Source of the DNA: Saprospiraceae bacterium
GTDB taxonomy: Bacteria > Bacteroidota > Bacteroidia > Chitinophagales > Saprospiraceae
Reading direction: 5' to 3'
DNA: 64,000 nt
NCBI GenBank assembly: GCA_016714985.1
Contig: JADKBS010000012.1
Location: forward strand, 124,001-188,000
Below are positions 42,699-53,425 of this stretch, piece by piece. The notes under the pieces were generated by a model, which saw only the letters and a program-made list of their open reading frames with translations, ran no database searches and was not told the origin of the DNA. Numbering within the stretch: the stretch's first letter is position 1; the number at the start of each line of letters is the position of its first letter. The translations under genes were made by a program, and so were the position numbers.

Positions 42699-43373
42699 AT
42701 GATAGGAATTGCTTTGTCGCTATTGTTTATGGTGCTGCTTGCCTTGGTAGTAATGACCGTGGGCATGAAGTTGATGCAGAACTACAAGCCGGGGCGAAAC
42801 AAGATTCAGAAAGATTTGCAGCAGATTAGGGCAGAGTTGGCACCCTACGTTGCAGAGTTGGTGCCATTGACCTCGGAAGAGATGGAGCAGCTTTCATTCA
42901 ACCAAATCAAGCGGAACACTAAAAGCGGAATGATAAAATCCTCAAAAGGGGTTATCACGACCATCTACCATGAACCTGTGGTGGCATGGGCCTACAAACG
43001 TTATGTGAGCAAGGACGAGAACGGACTGCTCTATGCCAGGACCCACAATCAAGAATTCATCTATAGGCTAAAAAAAGGGGAAACAGAAATGGTGATAGGC
43101 GAAAAATTGATTGGGTTCCTAAATGATCAAGGAAAGGTCGTGAACCAAAAAGGTGACAAGCAGATCGCTCAGTTGAGCCAAAATTACGAGAACCAGGTCT
43201 TGCCATTAAAGGTAAACGATAAATTGGTTGGAGGGCTTGCCAACCCTGAAAAAGGGCAAAAGGGCAACACACGGGTTTTTCAGCACTTGACTAAAATGGA
43301 AAAAGAGGAGGAGGAATTGGTGCTTTCCCTCTCTATTTTAGAGGCGGTCAAGCGGGAAGTGAACATGAGATGA
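42699..43373 (+). CDS. Single-pass membrane protein of unknown function
   Basis: A 224-residue protein with one N-terminal helix (residues 3-25, GIALSLLFMVLLALVVMTVG) and a mainly charged cytosolic or periplasmic body. There is a mixed alpha/beta region with FNQIKRNTKSGMIKSSKGV and VVAWAYKRYVSKDENG, and a C-terminal acidic helix (MEKEEEELVLSLSILEAVKRE). I do not recognise a family. It stands alone after the sigma-factor terminator. The 416 bp downstream (43374-43790) contain no gene or clear hairpin. Confidence 0.72.
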   Translation: MIGIALSLLFMVLLALVVMTVGMKLMQNYKPGRNKIQKDLQQIRAELAPYVAELVPLTSEEMEQLSFNQIKRNTKSGMIKSSKGVITTIYHEPVVAWAYKRYVSKDENGLLYARTHNQEFIYRLKKGETEMVIGEKLIGFLNDQGKVVNQKGDKQIAQLSQNYENQVLPLKVNDKLVGGLANPEKGQKGNTRVFQHLTKMEKEEEELVLSLSILEAVKREVNMR

Positions 43374-43790
43374 GCTACATTCTTATGTAATCCATTGAAA
43401 ACCATAGCGAATTGACAAAAAAAAAAGGAAATTCTCTTGCATGTTGGCCAAAATAAATACTTTTGGCCGCTAAACACCGATTCCCTTTTTCTGAATGCCA
43501 GAACGATTTGGACTTATTGATCTAAAGACAAAATTCTATTCAACCTGCCTGCTCTTTGCCAATGCAGATGTACTTTCCAATGGAATCCAGCCCGCATACT
43601 TACTGATAAAGGGGTAACTACACACTTCGACATACCAGTTTTAGGGAGGAAAACGGTGAAACAAGATTGTCTTGGAGGTAAATTCCAAGATGAGATTTCG
43701 TAATTTGAATTCTCAGCAGGGAACAATCCTTTGAACGGGTTGGTGCCGGCTTCGTCAAATACTCAGTTTTACTCATCAAACTTCTGAAAC

Positions 43791-46700
43791 ATGAAAGTTT
43801 CGTTACTTAACCATTCACCAAATCGAGTTTTTGGTTTGTTGCGAAAAGCACCCATTCAAGCAATTATGGCCTTGTTGTTGGTGTTTGCAGCGACACATCT
43901 CGCCTGGGCAGAAGGCTCAGTGGATCTCTTAAACCCTCCCTCCTCCAAAAGGCTCTGGCTGGACACTCGTGACCCTCAACAGTTCAAGGTGTATGCCAAT
44001 GCTGGCGAATTCATCAACGTGGGTTCCAGTCACTTGGGCTTTGACGGTACAGGGTTCATCAGCGTTTACCGGCCCAACGGCACCCTTGCCATTACTTTCA
44101 ATGACCTTGGCAGCACCAGCGGCCTTGGCGTCATTGACAACCTCTCCGAGGAGTTGGCTGGGCCAAATGGCGGCGGGACGACCAACGGACTTGGCTATAC
44201 GCCAGGCGTTTTCTCCGCTGACATGGCAGGTGTTTGGACCGTGGTTTTTGACTATAACGTCAATTACAGGTCAACGGCTGATTTCACCAATATTGCCAAC
44301 AACTTCCCTTGGACAAGGGCAGTAAACCAAGACCAAGCCCACAGGCGGGCGATTTTGGCGTGGGATATCACGATAACAACAGGTGGCGCTGGCAACCAGC
44401 CAAATTCCACAAGGCAATCTGGTAGGGTATATACCAACCAGTTCAATGGGTTGATCAATGGGAATGCTCCTGACAATACAACTTCCCCCACTCTTTATGT
44501 GATAACAAGGGATGGCTATCAATATGAAGTGGACATTGTGGATGCCGATCCTTTCCGCTTCCCTATTTCTTCCAACTCCTTGGGTTTGGTACGTAAAGAT
44601 GGACAAAACTTTACGCCAGTATATAAATCGCTCCTCGAAACTGCTTTTACCAGAAGTGCTGACCCTACAACTTGGGTGAATGGCAACATTTATTATTATG
44701 AGCCACAAGCAGCCGACAACAGCGACATCGGCTTGATCAACAACAAGATTTTCTTGAACCGACCAGACCCAAACTTGCCGGCAACCGCAATGGTTGTGGA
44801 CATTTATGAGGGAACAAGAAGCGAACCCTTCGAGGAGGTATTGCCACATGAATTCATCCCGGCTGATCCTTCACCAACGGTTTACACCACTTGGCTTTAT
44901 ACGGCCGCTCCTCAGATTCTTTCCTATAGTGCATTTGTCACAGCGGCAAACCCTGGCGGGTTGCCATGTGCATCAGGGGGATTTCTCTTCGGAAAGGGTG
45001 GTTACTTCATCTTTGATTCAAATATTGGTGGCAACGTTACGCTCCAATTGGACATCAATAACAACGGTTCTTACAACGACCCTGTTGACGTGACCCTGCT
45101 GAGCGGTCTAAACGCCCCATTGGATTCTGTTTATTGGGATGGCCATGATGGATTGGGCAACCAAATCCCTGTTCAGAACAATTTCCCATTGGTATGGCAG
45201 ACCACTATACAATATGGTGAGATTCACATCGCCAATGCAGACGTAGAGAACAACTATGGTGGTGTGGAAATCAACTTGCTCAATCCACCTGCAGGCGATA
45301 CCGGTCCTACAGATCTTTTCAATTTTGACCACACCTTGGTCAATGGTCCGATCAGTTGCCCGACACCGCCTTGTACCAACACTACACCGTTGCTAACGAA
45401 TATCCCGTTTACTTACCAAAACAATTTTGGCAACGACAAATACCTGGACGAATGGACTTTCCGCCAAGGGGATACCTTGAACCAGGTGGATACCATTGAC
45501 ATACTGTTGGAATGCTGTGTGGTGCCTACCATCAGTTCAATAATTGTCGGAGGAACACAATGTGTTGGCCAAGACCTAATCCTTACTGCCACCAACACTG
45601 CTGCAGGTGTTGATACCATGACCTATGTTTGGACAGGCCCCGGCATCCCGGGAGGTCAAGTTTCGGGAGGTCCGGTTACAGGATCAAGCACTATCAGCCT
45701 GAACCTACCCAACGTCCAGGCGAGTGCCTCAGGGCAATATACTTTGGTAGTGACCAATGTGGATGGTTGTACCTCCACGCCCGTTTCTATCAACTTAAAT
45801 ATTGGCCTCACCCCTGTTTTGACGGCAGGAACAGGCGGGGGCAGCTTCTGCCAAAACGACAGTACCACCTTGGTTGCCAACAACTCTACGCCGGGCATAG
45901 GCAGCATGACCTGTACTTGGTCTGGCCCAAATGGTTTCACCACCATACAGAACGTCAATGGAAGCGACCCGATTTCCGTTTCGCTTACCAATATGAACAG
46001 TTCATTTTCTGGAACCTACACATTAATTTGTGTCACTTCGCCAGAGAACTGTTCCTCGAACTCAGTCAGTTTCAACGTTCAGGTAAATGAAACACCAAGC
46101 ATTGTAGGGCTTACTCCAAATGGAGCATTCTGTGAAGGGGCATCGCTTACTTTGTCAGCAAGCAATGGCACTGCTGGCACAGGTGATATCCGCTATTTCT
46201 GGACTGGACCAAACGGCCCATTATTGCCAAACGGACCGCTACCAGAAAATGCTCAATACCAAGTCACAATTCCAAGCCTTTCGCTTTCAGATGCTGGCAC
46301 CTATAGTGTTTACCTTGAGACACTGGGCGGTTGCAGGTCAACGACACAAACTGTGAACATAGCAGTGAATCCAGCACCCAATATCACAGTAACAGGAGGA
46401 GGTGATGCTTGCATAGGTCAAGACGTGACCTTGACTGCCTCCAACAGCACCGCAGGTACTGGCCCGGTTTCCTATACTTGGACGAATGGCTCAGGTGTTG
46501 TCGTTGGAAGCGGCAGCGCAGGTGCTGGCTCGAATTGCATCCTTGAACTGAACGATGTGACTCAGGCCAATTCGAGTACTTATACCATCACAAAGACCAT
46601 TGATGCAACTGGCTGTTCTGCCACGGCTTCGACCACATTGAACATATTGCCGGGTTTGAACCTTGTTGACCTGACGCCAGATACCACCATCTGCGAGTTT

Positions 46701-49700
46701 TCAAGTCTTCTCTTGACTGCCACCAACACAGTTAGCGCCGGTACGCTTACCTACGAGTGGGTCGGGCCGAACAATACAAGCCTTGGTGTGCTGAGCGCCG
46801 ATAGCAACGGCAATTTAAGTTCAATCATTTCGGAGGCGACTCCTGCCCATTCTGGTCAGTGGATTCTAACGGTTACATCAGCAACAGGTTGTAATGCGGC
46901 TGACACGGTGAATGTCACCGTTCAGCCTGGCGTAAGAATTGTTGACATTACAGGCGATAGCACCTACTGCGCCAATGAACAGTTGAACCTAAATGGCATA
47001 GGCGAAGGGTCTGCTGCTTCCGTTTCTTTTACATGGACTGGTCCTAGCGGCAATATTATCAATAGCGGTGGGCCTGGCCTGCCCCCAACCGGGCCGTTCC
47101 CAGCCGGCAGCAGCGTTGCCGTTGCTGGCCCCTATGTGCTGGAAGTGACGGTTGACGGCAATTCATGCAGCGACACTGAAACGGCTACCATCAATATTGA
47201 CCCGCAGCCTATTGTGGAAATTGTGAACGATGACAACACGCTTTGCAACCTTGACACTTTGCAAATCTGCGGTCGAGTCACGTCTCCTGCCAATCCAGGC
47301 ACGTTTACTTATACATGGACAACTCCCAATGGAACGCAAATACCAGGAACGGCCACCGGTTCAGATACATTCTGTAGAATGATTTCGCCAATGCAGACCT
47401 ATGGTGCGGGAACTTACAGCTTGGTTGTCACGGTCAATGGATGTACTTCCGAACCGGATACTTTCAATGTCAACCTATGTCCGAACCCAACCATATCTGC
47501 GCTTAGTGGTGGTGGAACTTATTGCGAAGGCGATACTGCCCGACTTTGTTTTTCCAATACCAACCCGCTGGTAACGAGCTTCAACTATACCTGTACATTG
47601 CCGGATGGCACTCAGATTTTCGGCCAAACCAGCACCAACGAAGAGATTTGCTTTGATGCCATCCAAGAGGGCGAATATTGCTGCTCTATTGAAGCGTTTG
47701 ATTGCGCTTTTGAGGGCTGCCCTTCCAGCCTTGTTTGTGCCACGGTGGATTACCAAGAAGGAGCAGTCCTTGAAGTGCCTACCACCATTGAAGTATGTGC
47801 AAATGAACCTTTATTGCTAACAGGTACAAATAGCTTGCCTTGCAGTGGTCAAGTTACCTTCACATGGAATGGGCCGGGTGGATTTACATTTAGCAACAGC
47901 GCCCCTTGTGGTGGCCCATTTACAGCCACTGTTAATCCTCCAATCCCAGGCCAATATTGCCTGATTGCACCAGCCAACAACACGTGCTTTGACACCGCTT
48001 GCGTAACGGTGATTGTCAATCCCGTTCCATTTGTTGTGAACAACACCATCAATGGCGGTGGCGAATTCTGCGCTGGCGAGCAAACCACGCTGACGGCTAC
48101 TGTTTCCATTTCAGACAATACGCCGATCACTTACCAGTGGTGCCGCAACGACGTGCCCATCCCAGGCCAAACGGGCACTGTACCGAGTGGCTCGGTCGTT
48201 ACCCTTGACCTTGGCATTCTGGTTACAGGTGAAAGCGGCAACTATTGCTTGAAACTGACCTCCATCAACGGTTGTGAAAACGACCCACCGACCTGTACGC
48301 AAGTCACCGTGAACCCAACACCTGAGATCGTGGTCACGAGTGGTGGCGGTACCTACTGCGAGGGCGTAGATGTATTGCTATCCGGCACGGGCACGCCCGG
48401 TCTCGGCAACGTGACCTATACTTGGACGGGGCCGAACAACTTCGTGTTCAATGGCGGCCCAGTGCCAAGCCAAGGCCCATTCCCCGCAACGGTGAATGAC
48501 ATCCCACAAGCAGGTGACGGCGAGTACACGCTCATCGTAAGGAGCGGTGCATGCGCCGATACAGCCATCGTTATTGTGGTGGTAAATCCAAAGCCAATCA
48601 TTACTGTGCTAAGTGGTGGTGGCGCTTTTTGCGCTGGTGAAAAAGTAACCGTCTCATTCACAATAGACCCGAACGGGGCAGATAGCGTGTTCTGGGAACT
48701 GAATTGTGGCAGTTTTGACGATAGTGGGGTCGTGACGACTTTGACCACTATTAATATAGAGTTAATGCCAATGGGCAACGAGACCTGCACCATCACCGCA
48801 AGGTCGGAGAAAGGCTGTGAGGCCGACCCAAGGGAGATTCAGATGACCGAGCAGCAATTGCAAGACCCTGTTATCACTGCCAATGGTGACCCAGGTTCGA
48901 CGGTGCTTTGCGAAGGCGATGACCTGGTATTGGCGACCACGACCCAAACGGGTACGAACGTCACCTACTGTTGGTTCTTGGATGGGGTATTGATTGACTC
49001 GACGGAAGTACCTACTTTCCCAGTACCGCCAGTGCCCGGCAGCTATACAGTAACTGTGAAGGTTGATGGCTGTACGGCCACTTCCCAACCCGTCATCGTG
49101 ACCGACCCAGAATCGCCAGTTGCCAATGACGACGAATACAACGAAGGCACACCCGGAACAGTCGAAGGAAATGTATTAGACAACGACGATACCTCTACAG
49201 GCGTAGAAATCACAGAATATACCCAACCTGTGGATGAAAATGGGAATCCGAATGGTTCGGTAGTCGTGAACCAAGATGGAACGTTCACCTATACGCCCGG
49301 CGTCCCAGCCGAATCACCGGTGACTTTCACTTATACTATCTGCTTGGTGGACTGCGATGATTGCGATGATGCCACGGTCACTATCAATTTCGTGTTGGAG
49401 TGCATACCGCCAAACATCATCACACCAGATGACAGCCCTGAGGTCAACGATAATTTCCATATTGATTGCCTTGGCGAAACACCGGGCGATGAGCCTCCTT
49501 CTTCGCTTATCAATAATCGCCTGCGCATCTTCAACCGCTGGGGCGACGAGATTTATGTGGCCGAACCCTACACGAATGAATGGAAGGGGACTTTCGGAGA
49601 CGATGAGAAACCAGTACCTGCTGGCACTTATTACTACTTGTTCATCTTGGACAAGACGAAGGGTGACGGCGATGACAATGTACTTTCTGGCTACATTAAA

Positions 49701-49712
49701 GTAGTCCGCTAA
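43791..49712 (+). CDS. Giant adhesin-like protein with Ig/PKD-type repeats and T9SS type B sorting domain
   Basis: A 1973-residue secreted protein. The leader is long (about 40 residues, hydrophobic core AIMALLLVFAATHLAWA). An N-terminal region of about 550 residues (LLNPPSSKRLWLDTRDPQQF) has no known fold to me. About a dozen Ig/PKD-like domains of 85-105 residues follow, each opening GGG.(Y/F)C.G or similar and containing (Y/F).W.GPNG and G.Y.L.V...GC. Then comes a cadherin-like domain (VANDDEYNEGTPGTVEGNVL) and the type B sorting domain (LRIFNRWGDEIYVAEPY, VPAGTYYYLFILD). Exported through T9SS. It heads an operon with PorP/SprF and a PorE-like protein. Cell adhesion or gliding is the usual role of such proteins (inference). 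Confidence 0.92.
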   Translation: MKVSLLNHSPNRVFGLLRKAPIQAIMALLLVFAATHLAWAEGSVDLLNPPSSKRLWLDTRDPQQFKVYANAGEFINVGSSHLGFDGTGFISVYRPNGTLAITFNDLGSTSGLGVIDNLSEELAGPNGGGTTNGLGYTPGVFSADMAGVWTVVFDYNVNYRSTADFTNIANNFPWTRAVNQDQAHRRAILAWDITITTGGAGNQPNSTRQSGRVYTNQFNGLINGNAPDNTTSPTLYVITRDGYQYEVDIVDADPFRFPISSNSLGLVRKDGQNFTPVYKSLLETAFTRSADPTTWVNGNIYYYEPQAADNSDIGLINNKIFLNRPDPNLPATAMVVDIYEGTRSEPFEEVLPHEFIPADPSPTVYTTWLYTAAPQILSYSAFVTAANPGGLPCASGGFLFGKGGYFIFDSNIGGNVTLQLDINNNGSYNDPVDVTLLSGLNAPLDSVYWDGHDGLGNQIPVQNNFPLVWQTTIQYGEIHIANADVENNYGGVEINLLNPPAGDTGPTDLFNFDHTLVNGPISCPTPPCTNTTPLLTNIPFTYQNNFGNDKYLDEWTFRQGDTLNQVDTIDILLECCVVPTISSIIVGGTQCVGQDLILTATNTAAGVDTMTYVWTGPGIPGGQVSGGPVTGSSTISLNLPNVQASASGQYTLVVTNVDGCTSTPVSINLNIGLTPVLTAGTGGGSFCQNDSTTLVANNSTPGIGSMTCTWSGPNGFTTIQNVNGSDPISVSLTNMNSSFSGTYTLICVTSPENCSSNSVSFNVQVNETPSIVGLTPNGAFCEGASLTLSASNGTAGTGDIRYFWTGPNGPLLPNGPLPENAQYQVTIPSLSLSDAGTYSVYLETLGGCRSTTQTVNIAVNPAPNITVTGGGDACIGQDVTLTASNSTAGTGPVSYTWTNGSGVVVGSGSAGAGSNCILELNDVTQANSSTYTITKTIDATGCSATASTTLNILPGLNLVDLTPDTTICEFSSLLLTATNTVSAGTLTYEWVGPNNTSLGVLSADSNGNLSSIISEATPAHSGQWILTVTSATGCNAADTVNVTVQPGVRIVDITGDSTYCANEQLNLNGIGEGSAASVSFTWTGPSGNIINSGGPGLPPTGPFPAGSSVAVAGPYVLEVTVDGNSCSDTETATINIDPQPIVEIVNDDNTLCNLDTLQICGRVTSPANPGTFTYTWTTPNGTQIPGTATGSDTFCRMISPMQTYGAGTYSLVVTVNGCTSEPDTFNVNLCPNPTISALSGGGTYCEGDTARLCFSNTNPLVTSFNYTCTLPDGTQIFGQTSTNEEICFDAIQEGEYCCSIEAFDCAFEGCPSSLVCATVDYQEGAVLEVPTTIEVCANEPLLLTGTNSLPCSGQVTFTWNGPGGFTFSNSAPCGGPFTATVNPPIPGQYCLIAPANNTCFDTACVTVIVNPVPFVVNNTINGGGEFCAGEQTTLTATVSISDNTPITYQWCRNDVPIPGQTGTVPSGSVVTLDLGILVTGESGNYCLKLTSINGCENDPPTCTQVTVNPTPEIVVTSGGGTYCEGVDVLLSGTGTPGLGNVTYTWTGPNNFVFNGGPVPSQGPFPATVNDIPQAGDGEYTLIVRSGACADTAIVIVVVNPKPIITVLSGGGAFCAGEKVTVSFTIDPNGADSVFWELNCGSFDDSGVVTTLTTINIELMPMGNETCTITARSEKGCEADPREIQMTEQQLQDPVITANGDPGSTVLCEGDDLVLATTTQTGTNVTYCWFLDGVLIDSTEVPTFPVPPVPGSYTVTVKVDGCTATSQPVIVTDPESPVANDDEYNEGTPGTVEGNVLDNDDTSTGVEITEYTQPVDENGNPNGSVVVNQDGTFTYTPGVPAESPVTFTYTICLVDCDDCDDATVTINFVLECIPPNIITPDDSPEVNDNFHIDCLGETPGDEPPSSLINNRLRIFNRWGDEIYVAEPYTNEWKGTFGDDEKPVPAGTYYYLFILDKTKGDGDDNVLSGYIKVVR

Positions 49713-49794
49713 ACTGATTGGTTGGCTTGTGGAAACAGTAAATCCTGCTTCCACAAGCCGCTCGTTTCCAACAACAACCATTTAAATTTTGAAC

Positions 49795-50712
49795 ATGAAA
49801 AAGCTAATATATACCTTCTTCATTACCTTCATCAGCGTATCGGCGTGGTCGCAAAGCGAAGCCATCTATACGTTCAACCTGTTCAACCAGTTGAACTTCA
49901 ACCCTGCTTATGCAGGCTCGAAGGATGTACTGGACGCTGGCCTGATCTACCGCAACCAGTGGTACTCTGGGATTGACGGTACACCAAAGAACATCAACCT
50001 CTATGGCCACATGCCAATTGCCAAGAACCGCAGCGGCATCGGCCTCAATATTTTGAACGACAAAATCGGCTTGGACAAAATCCTGACGGTGGCCGGAAAT
50101 TATGCCTACAAGATCAAGTTCAACCGCGGTAACGTACTTGCCATCGGCTTGAACGCTAGGGTGGAAAATGCCCGCTCCGACTGGGACGAAGCCAACGAAG
50201 CCGTTGAAGGTGGCGATAGTGAAATTGGTAACGGCGTGGCTTCAACGACCACTTTCAACGTAGGCCCAGGCGTCTTCTTCAAGAACAGCAAGTTCTACAT
50301 TGGGGCCTCCTTGCCGAGGATGTTGGCCAACTCGCTCTACAATGACAAAAGCCAGTTTGGTGGTCAGGTGAACACTTGGTTCTTCCAAGGTGGCCTTGCC
50401 CTGCCGCTTGGCCGCAACGTGGAACTCTTGCCAAACGTGCAGGTGCGCTACAACCCAAGTGCCCCCTTCGACTTCGACGCCAACCTGAACGTAATGTTCA
50501 GCGACCGTATCATGGTTGGAGCCATGTACCGCTATCAAGATGCGCTAAATGCGCTCTTGGCTTATCAATTCAACAATGGCCTGCGCCTTGGGGTAGCTTA
50601 TGATTTTACCGTGTCTGAACTTAGGAAAGCAACGAATGGCAGTTTCGAGCTGATGCTCGGCTACACCTTCCCTTGCGAGGACTGCAAAATCAAGAGCCTG
50701 CGATATTTTTGA
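49795..50712 (+). CDS. PorP/SprF family type IX secretion membrane protein
   Basis: A 305-residue barrel with signal peptide MKKLIYTFFITFISVSAWSQ and the family motifs YTFNLFNQLNFNPAYAGSKD and YRNQWYSGIDGTPKNINLYG (each one block). The C-terminus LGYTFPCEDCKIKSLRYF carries a Cys pair. It starts 82 bp after the type B adhesin, so it is probably the dedicated anchor of that cargo. ATG 49795 is used; a TTG six bases earlier adds nothing. The next gene is a PorE-like OmpA protein, an order known from T9SS accessory modules. Confidence 0.95.
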   Translation: MKKLIYTFFITFISVSAWSQSEAIYTFNLFNQLNFNPAYAGSKDVLDAGLIYRNQWYSGIDGTPKNINLYGHMPIAKNRSGIGLNILNDKIGLDKILTVAGNYAYKIKFNRGNVLAIGLNARVENARSDWDEANEAVEGGDSEIGNGVASTTTFNVGPGVFFKNSKFYIGASLPRMLANSLYNDKSQFGGQVNTWFFQGGLALPLGRNVELLPNVQVRYNPSAPFDFDANLNVMFSDRIMVGAMYRYQDALNALLAYQFNNGLRLGVAYDFTVSELRKATNGSFELMLGYTFPCEDCKIKSLRYF

Positions 50713-50825
50713 TACTTGATACTTGTTGCTTGATATTGGATTCTGGATACTCGATATCGCACCCAGCATCCTGTAACCAGCATCCAGTGTCCAGTATCCA
50801 ACATCAATCTTAAAATAGAAAAACG
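50713..50825. repeat. Degenerate short tandem repeats upstream of the PorE-like gene
   Basis: The gap contains loosely repeated units, first (G/C)ATACTTG(A/T)T and then CCAGCATCC/CCAGTGTCC/CCAGTATCC. They are too diverged to count reliably. Such intergenic stretches may be inert or replication-slippage products. Confidence 0.45.
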
Positions 50826-52749
50826 ATGAAAAATATAAAACCCTTGTTTTTGCTTATTGCCCTCGCTGTGAGTTTCCAGCTCATCGGGGCAGCAGGGTAT
50901 TGAGTTGAAAAACATCAAGGAAGTCAACGTCAAGGAACTTGACTTCAGTCCGATTCCATTTGGGAACGGCATCATTTACACCTCTTCAAAAAGCAACCGC
51001 TTTTTGAAATGCCCCTCCGACAATGCAGGGGACTATACCGACATCAAGTATGCCGAGAAAAAAGCCGACGGCAGTTTCGACAAGCCTGTGCCGCTCTCCG
51101 GTGATATCAATGGCAAGTACAACGACGGCTGCGCTGCCATTTTCCCGGGCAGCAACAAGATGATTTTCACCCGAAACAACCTGAACGGCCGCAACAGTCA
51201 GGAAATCATTGACCTGAAGCTCTACACTGCCGACCTCGTTGGCGACAAGTGGGTGAACGTGACGGAACTGCCGTTCAACAGCGACGACTGGTCAACTTGC
51301 CACCCTGCACTTTCAAGGGACGGCAATCTGCTCGTCTTCTCCTCCAACCGCCCCGGCTCCACTGAAAACACGATGGACCTTTGGTACGCCAGGTTGGAAG
51401 GCGGCATCTGGAGCATTCCGACCAATTTGGGTTCCAGTGTAAACTCTACTGGGAACGAACTTTTCCCTTTCCTCGACGAGAACAACAACCTGTTCTTTTC
51501 TTCCAACAGGGCTGGGGGCAGTGGCGGCCTCGACATTTGGGCGGCAGCCATGAACGCAAGCGGCCAGTGGGAACTCATTGGCAACCTCGGTGCTCCGTTC
51601 AGCCAGCCGGGCGACGACGTGAACTTTGTTTCCTTGAACGGCGGTACCGAAGGCTATTTCGCCAGCGACCGGGCGCATTCCGATGCCCAAGGTGCCGACG
51701 ATATTTATGTTTGGAAATATGCACCAGAAGATGTGGATGCCATCATCGCCGTGGTGGACAAGGAGACCAATGCCCGGCTACCGGGCGCTACGGTGGAACT
51801 GACACCGGTTTCCTATACCAGTATGTTGGACAAGATTTATGGTGGCGGGGTTGCCACTGCCTCGAAAAGCAACCTCACGACGGACAAGAACGGTGAGGTG
51901 ACGGTGAAGGTCAGAAAGGGCACCAAGTACAGCATAGTTACAAACAAGACGGACTACAAATCGGACAAGCGGGAAGTCACTGCTGATGAAATCGCCGCCA
52001 AGCAGCCTTATATCATTCCGCTCGAAAAGGACAAGTTCTACGGCAAGCTGATTGTCGAAGTATATGACGAGCAAACAGGTGCCCGCATCCCATTGGCCGA
52101 CATCAAAATCGTGGACAAGAAAACGGGCAAGGTCGTCAACCTGACGGGCGACGGCAACGGCGAAGCATTTACGCAGGTTGACTGCTCAGGCCAATATGAA
52201 ATAACCGTCACCAAGTCGCCCTATTACTCCAACACCGTAACTGCCCCCATCAATTTCTTCCTTGATTGCAAGGACGGAGAAGTGCGCATCCGTGTGCCGC
52301 TCAAAGGGCCGAACATCGTCATGTTGGAGCCAATCTTCTTCGATTTCGACAAATATTACATCCGCAAAAAAGATGCACAGCCAACGCTGGACAACTTGGT
52401 CGAAATCATGAACCGCTATCCGACGCTGCAAGTGCGCCTCGGTGGCAATACCGACGCCCGTGGCACCAACCGCTACAACGACCGGCTGTCCACCAACCGG
52501 GCCAATTCCGCCAAGGCATACCTCATCAAGAAAGGCATCGCCAAGGAGCGGATTTACACAGACCAGTACGGCGAGACCAAGCCCATCAACAACTGTACGG
52601 ACGAGGTCTTTTGCCCTGAAACCGACCACCAGCTCAACCGCCGGGTGGACGTGATGGCCGAGCGCCACCAAGAGCCAGCCATTGACTTCAAGACCCGCCC
52701 CGTCAGCGAGATGAAGATTGAATCGGACAGGAAGGACAAGAAGAAGTGA
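50826..52749 (+). CDS. PorE-like OmpA family protein (WD40-like, CarboxypepD_reg, OmpA), frameshift near 50900
   Basis: Reading from ATG 50826 gives MKNIKPLFLLIALAVSFQLI, a signal peptide, before the frame breaks in a run of four G. With three G it continues GQQGIELKNIKEVNVKELDF into the main frame (a later Met at 50905 is internal). The mature protein has PD40/WD40-like strands (about 40-290; LVFSSNRPGSTENTMDLWYA, LFFSSNRAGGSGGLDIWAA), two carboxypeptidase-regulatory-like domains (about 300-480) and an OmpA peptidoglycan-binding domain (about 495-600; LGGNTDARGTNRYNDRLS). This is the PorE layout, which ties the T9SS to the cell wall. It follows PorP/SprF and the type B adhesin. Confidence 0.9.
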
Positions 52750-52849
52750 GTTGGCAGTTTGCAGTCAGGGTCTGCTGTAACTTAAAATGATTGCAATTGC
52801 CACTCGATTTAAAGCATAGGAGAATTTCCGACATAATATGAAAAATGGA

Positions 52850-52884
52850 AGCCGCAGCCAGTGATGGTTGCGGCTTTTTTTGTG
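52850..52884 (+). terminator. Terminator of the second T9SS module operon
   Basis: Arms AGCCGCAGCC and GTTGCGGCT pair around AGTGATG and are followed by seven T. It lies about 100 bp after the PorE-like stop. Confidence 0.8.
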
Positions 52885-53002
52885 GGTGGGAAATGTATTT
52901 CCCCTTTATTACTGCGGTAGGGAACAGTCAATACACCAGATTACTACCGTAAATTTCCCAATTTCCCAATTCCCCCAGTTCTCCAACTTCCTCCACCTTC
53001 TC

Positions 53003-53310
53003 TTCCTCCTTTATCTCCGTCATGGCAGCATGGAGGCGTTGTTGCTCGTTATGGTACAATGGTGGGTGCTTCTACTGGCACAGCCAACAGCACGATATTC
53101 GTCGGGGGCATGGTGCCTACGGTAATTTTTTTCCTGAGTATCAGTGGCTGGTAGCTGCCAGCACTGGTGTGGATTGGGTTCAAGTCGGAGATTGTGAACC
53201 AGCGCATTTGGAGCAGACTATATATCAGTCGGGCAATTGTAAGAATGACCTTGAAAACCTTTCATGCACAGCTTGCGAAGTTGCAAACTTTGCAGCACTT
53301 CTTTTTTGAT
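53003..53310 (+). other. Possible decayed small membrane protein gene
   Basis: The 676-bp gap between the PorE-like gene and the hydrolase-TPR gene has no intact gene. One plus-strand frame reads a Gly/Ala-rich hydrophobic stretch (GGMVPTVIFFLSISGW), then a TAG stop, then LPALVWIGFKSEIVNQRIWS and a basic helix until TAA near 53310. No start codon with a ribosome site is clear. It could be chance. Confidence 0.2.
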
Positions 53311-53425
53311 TGGCTGCGAGAATAATACTTGTCAAAACTGAGATTCTAGCTGCGTAAGGAAGACTTTGTCAGCCGAAAGGCAACAGTCTCAAAACTGCCT
53401 TGTCCTTACCCAAAACTCCGGACTG

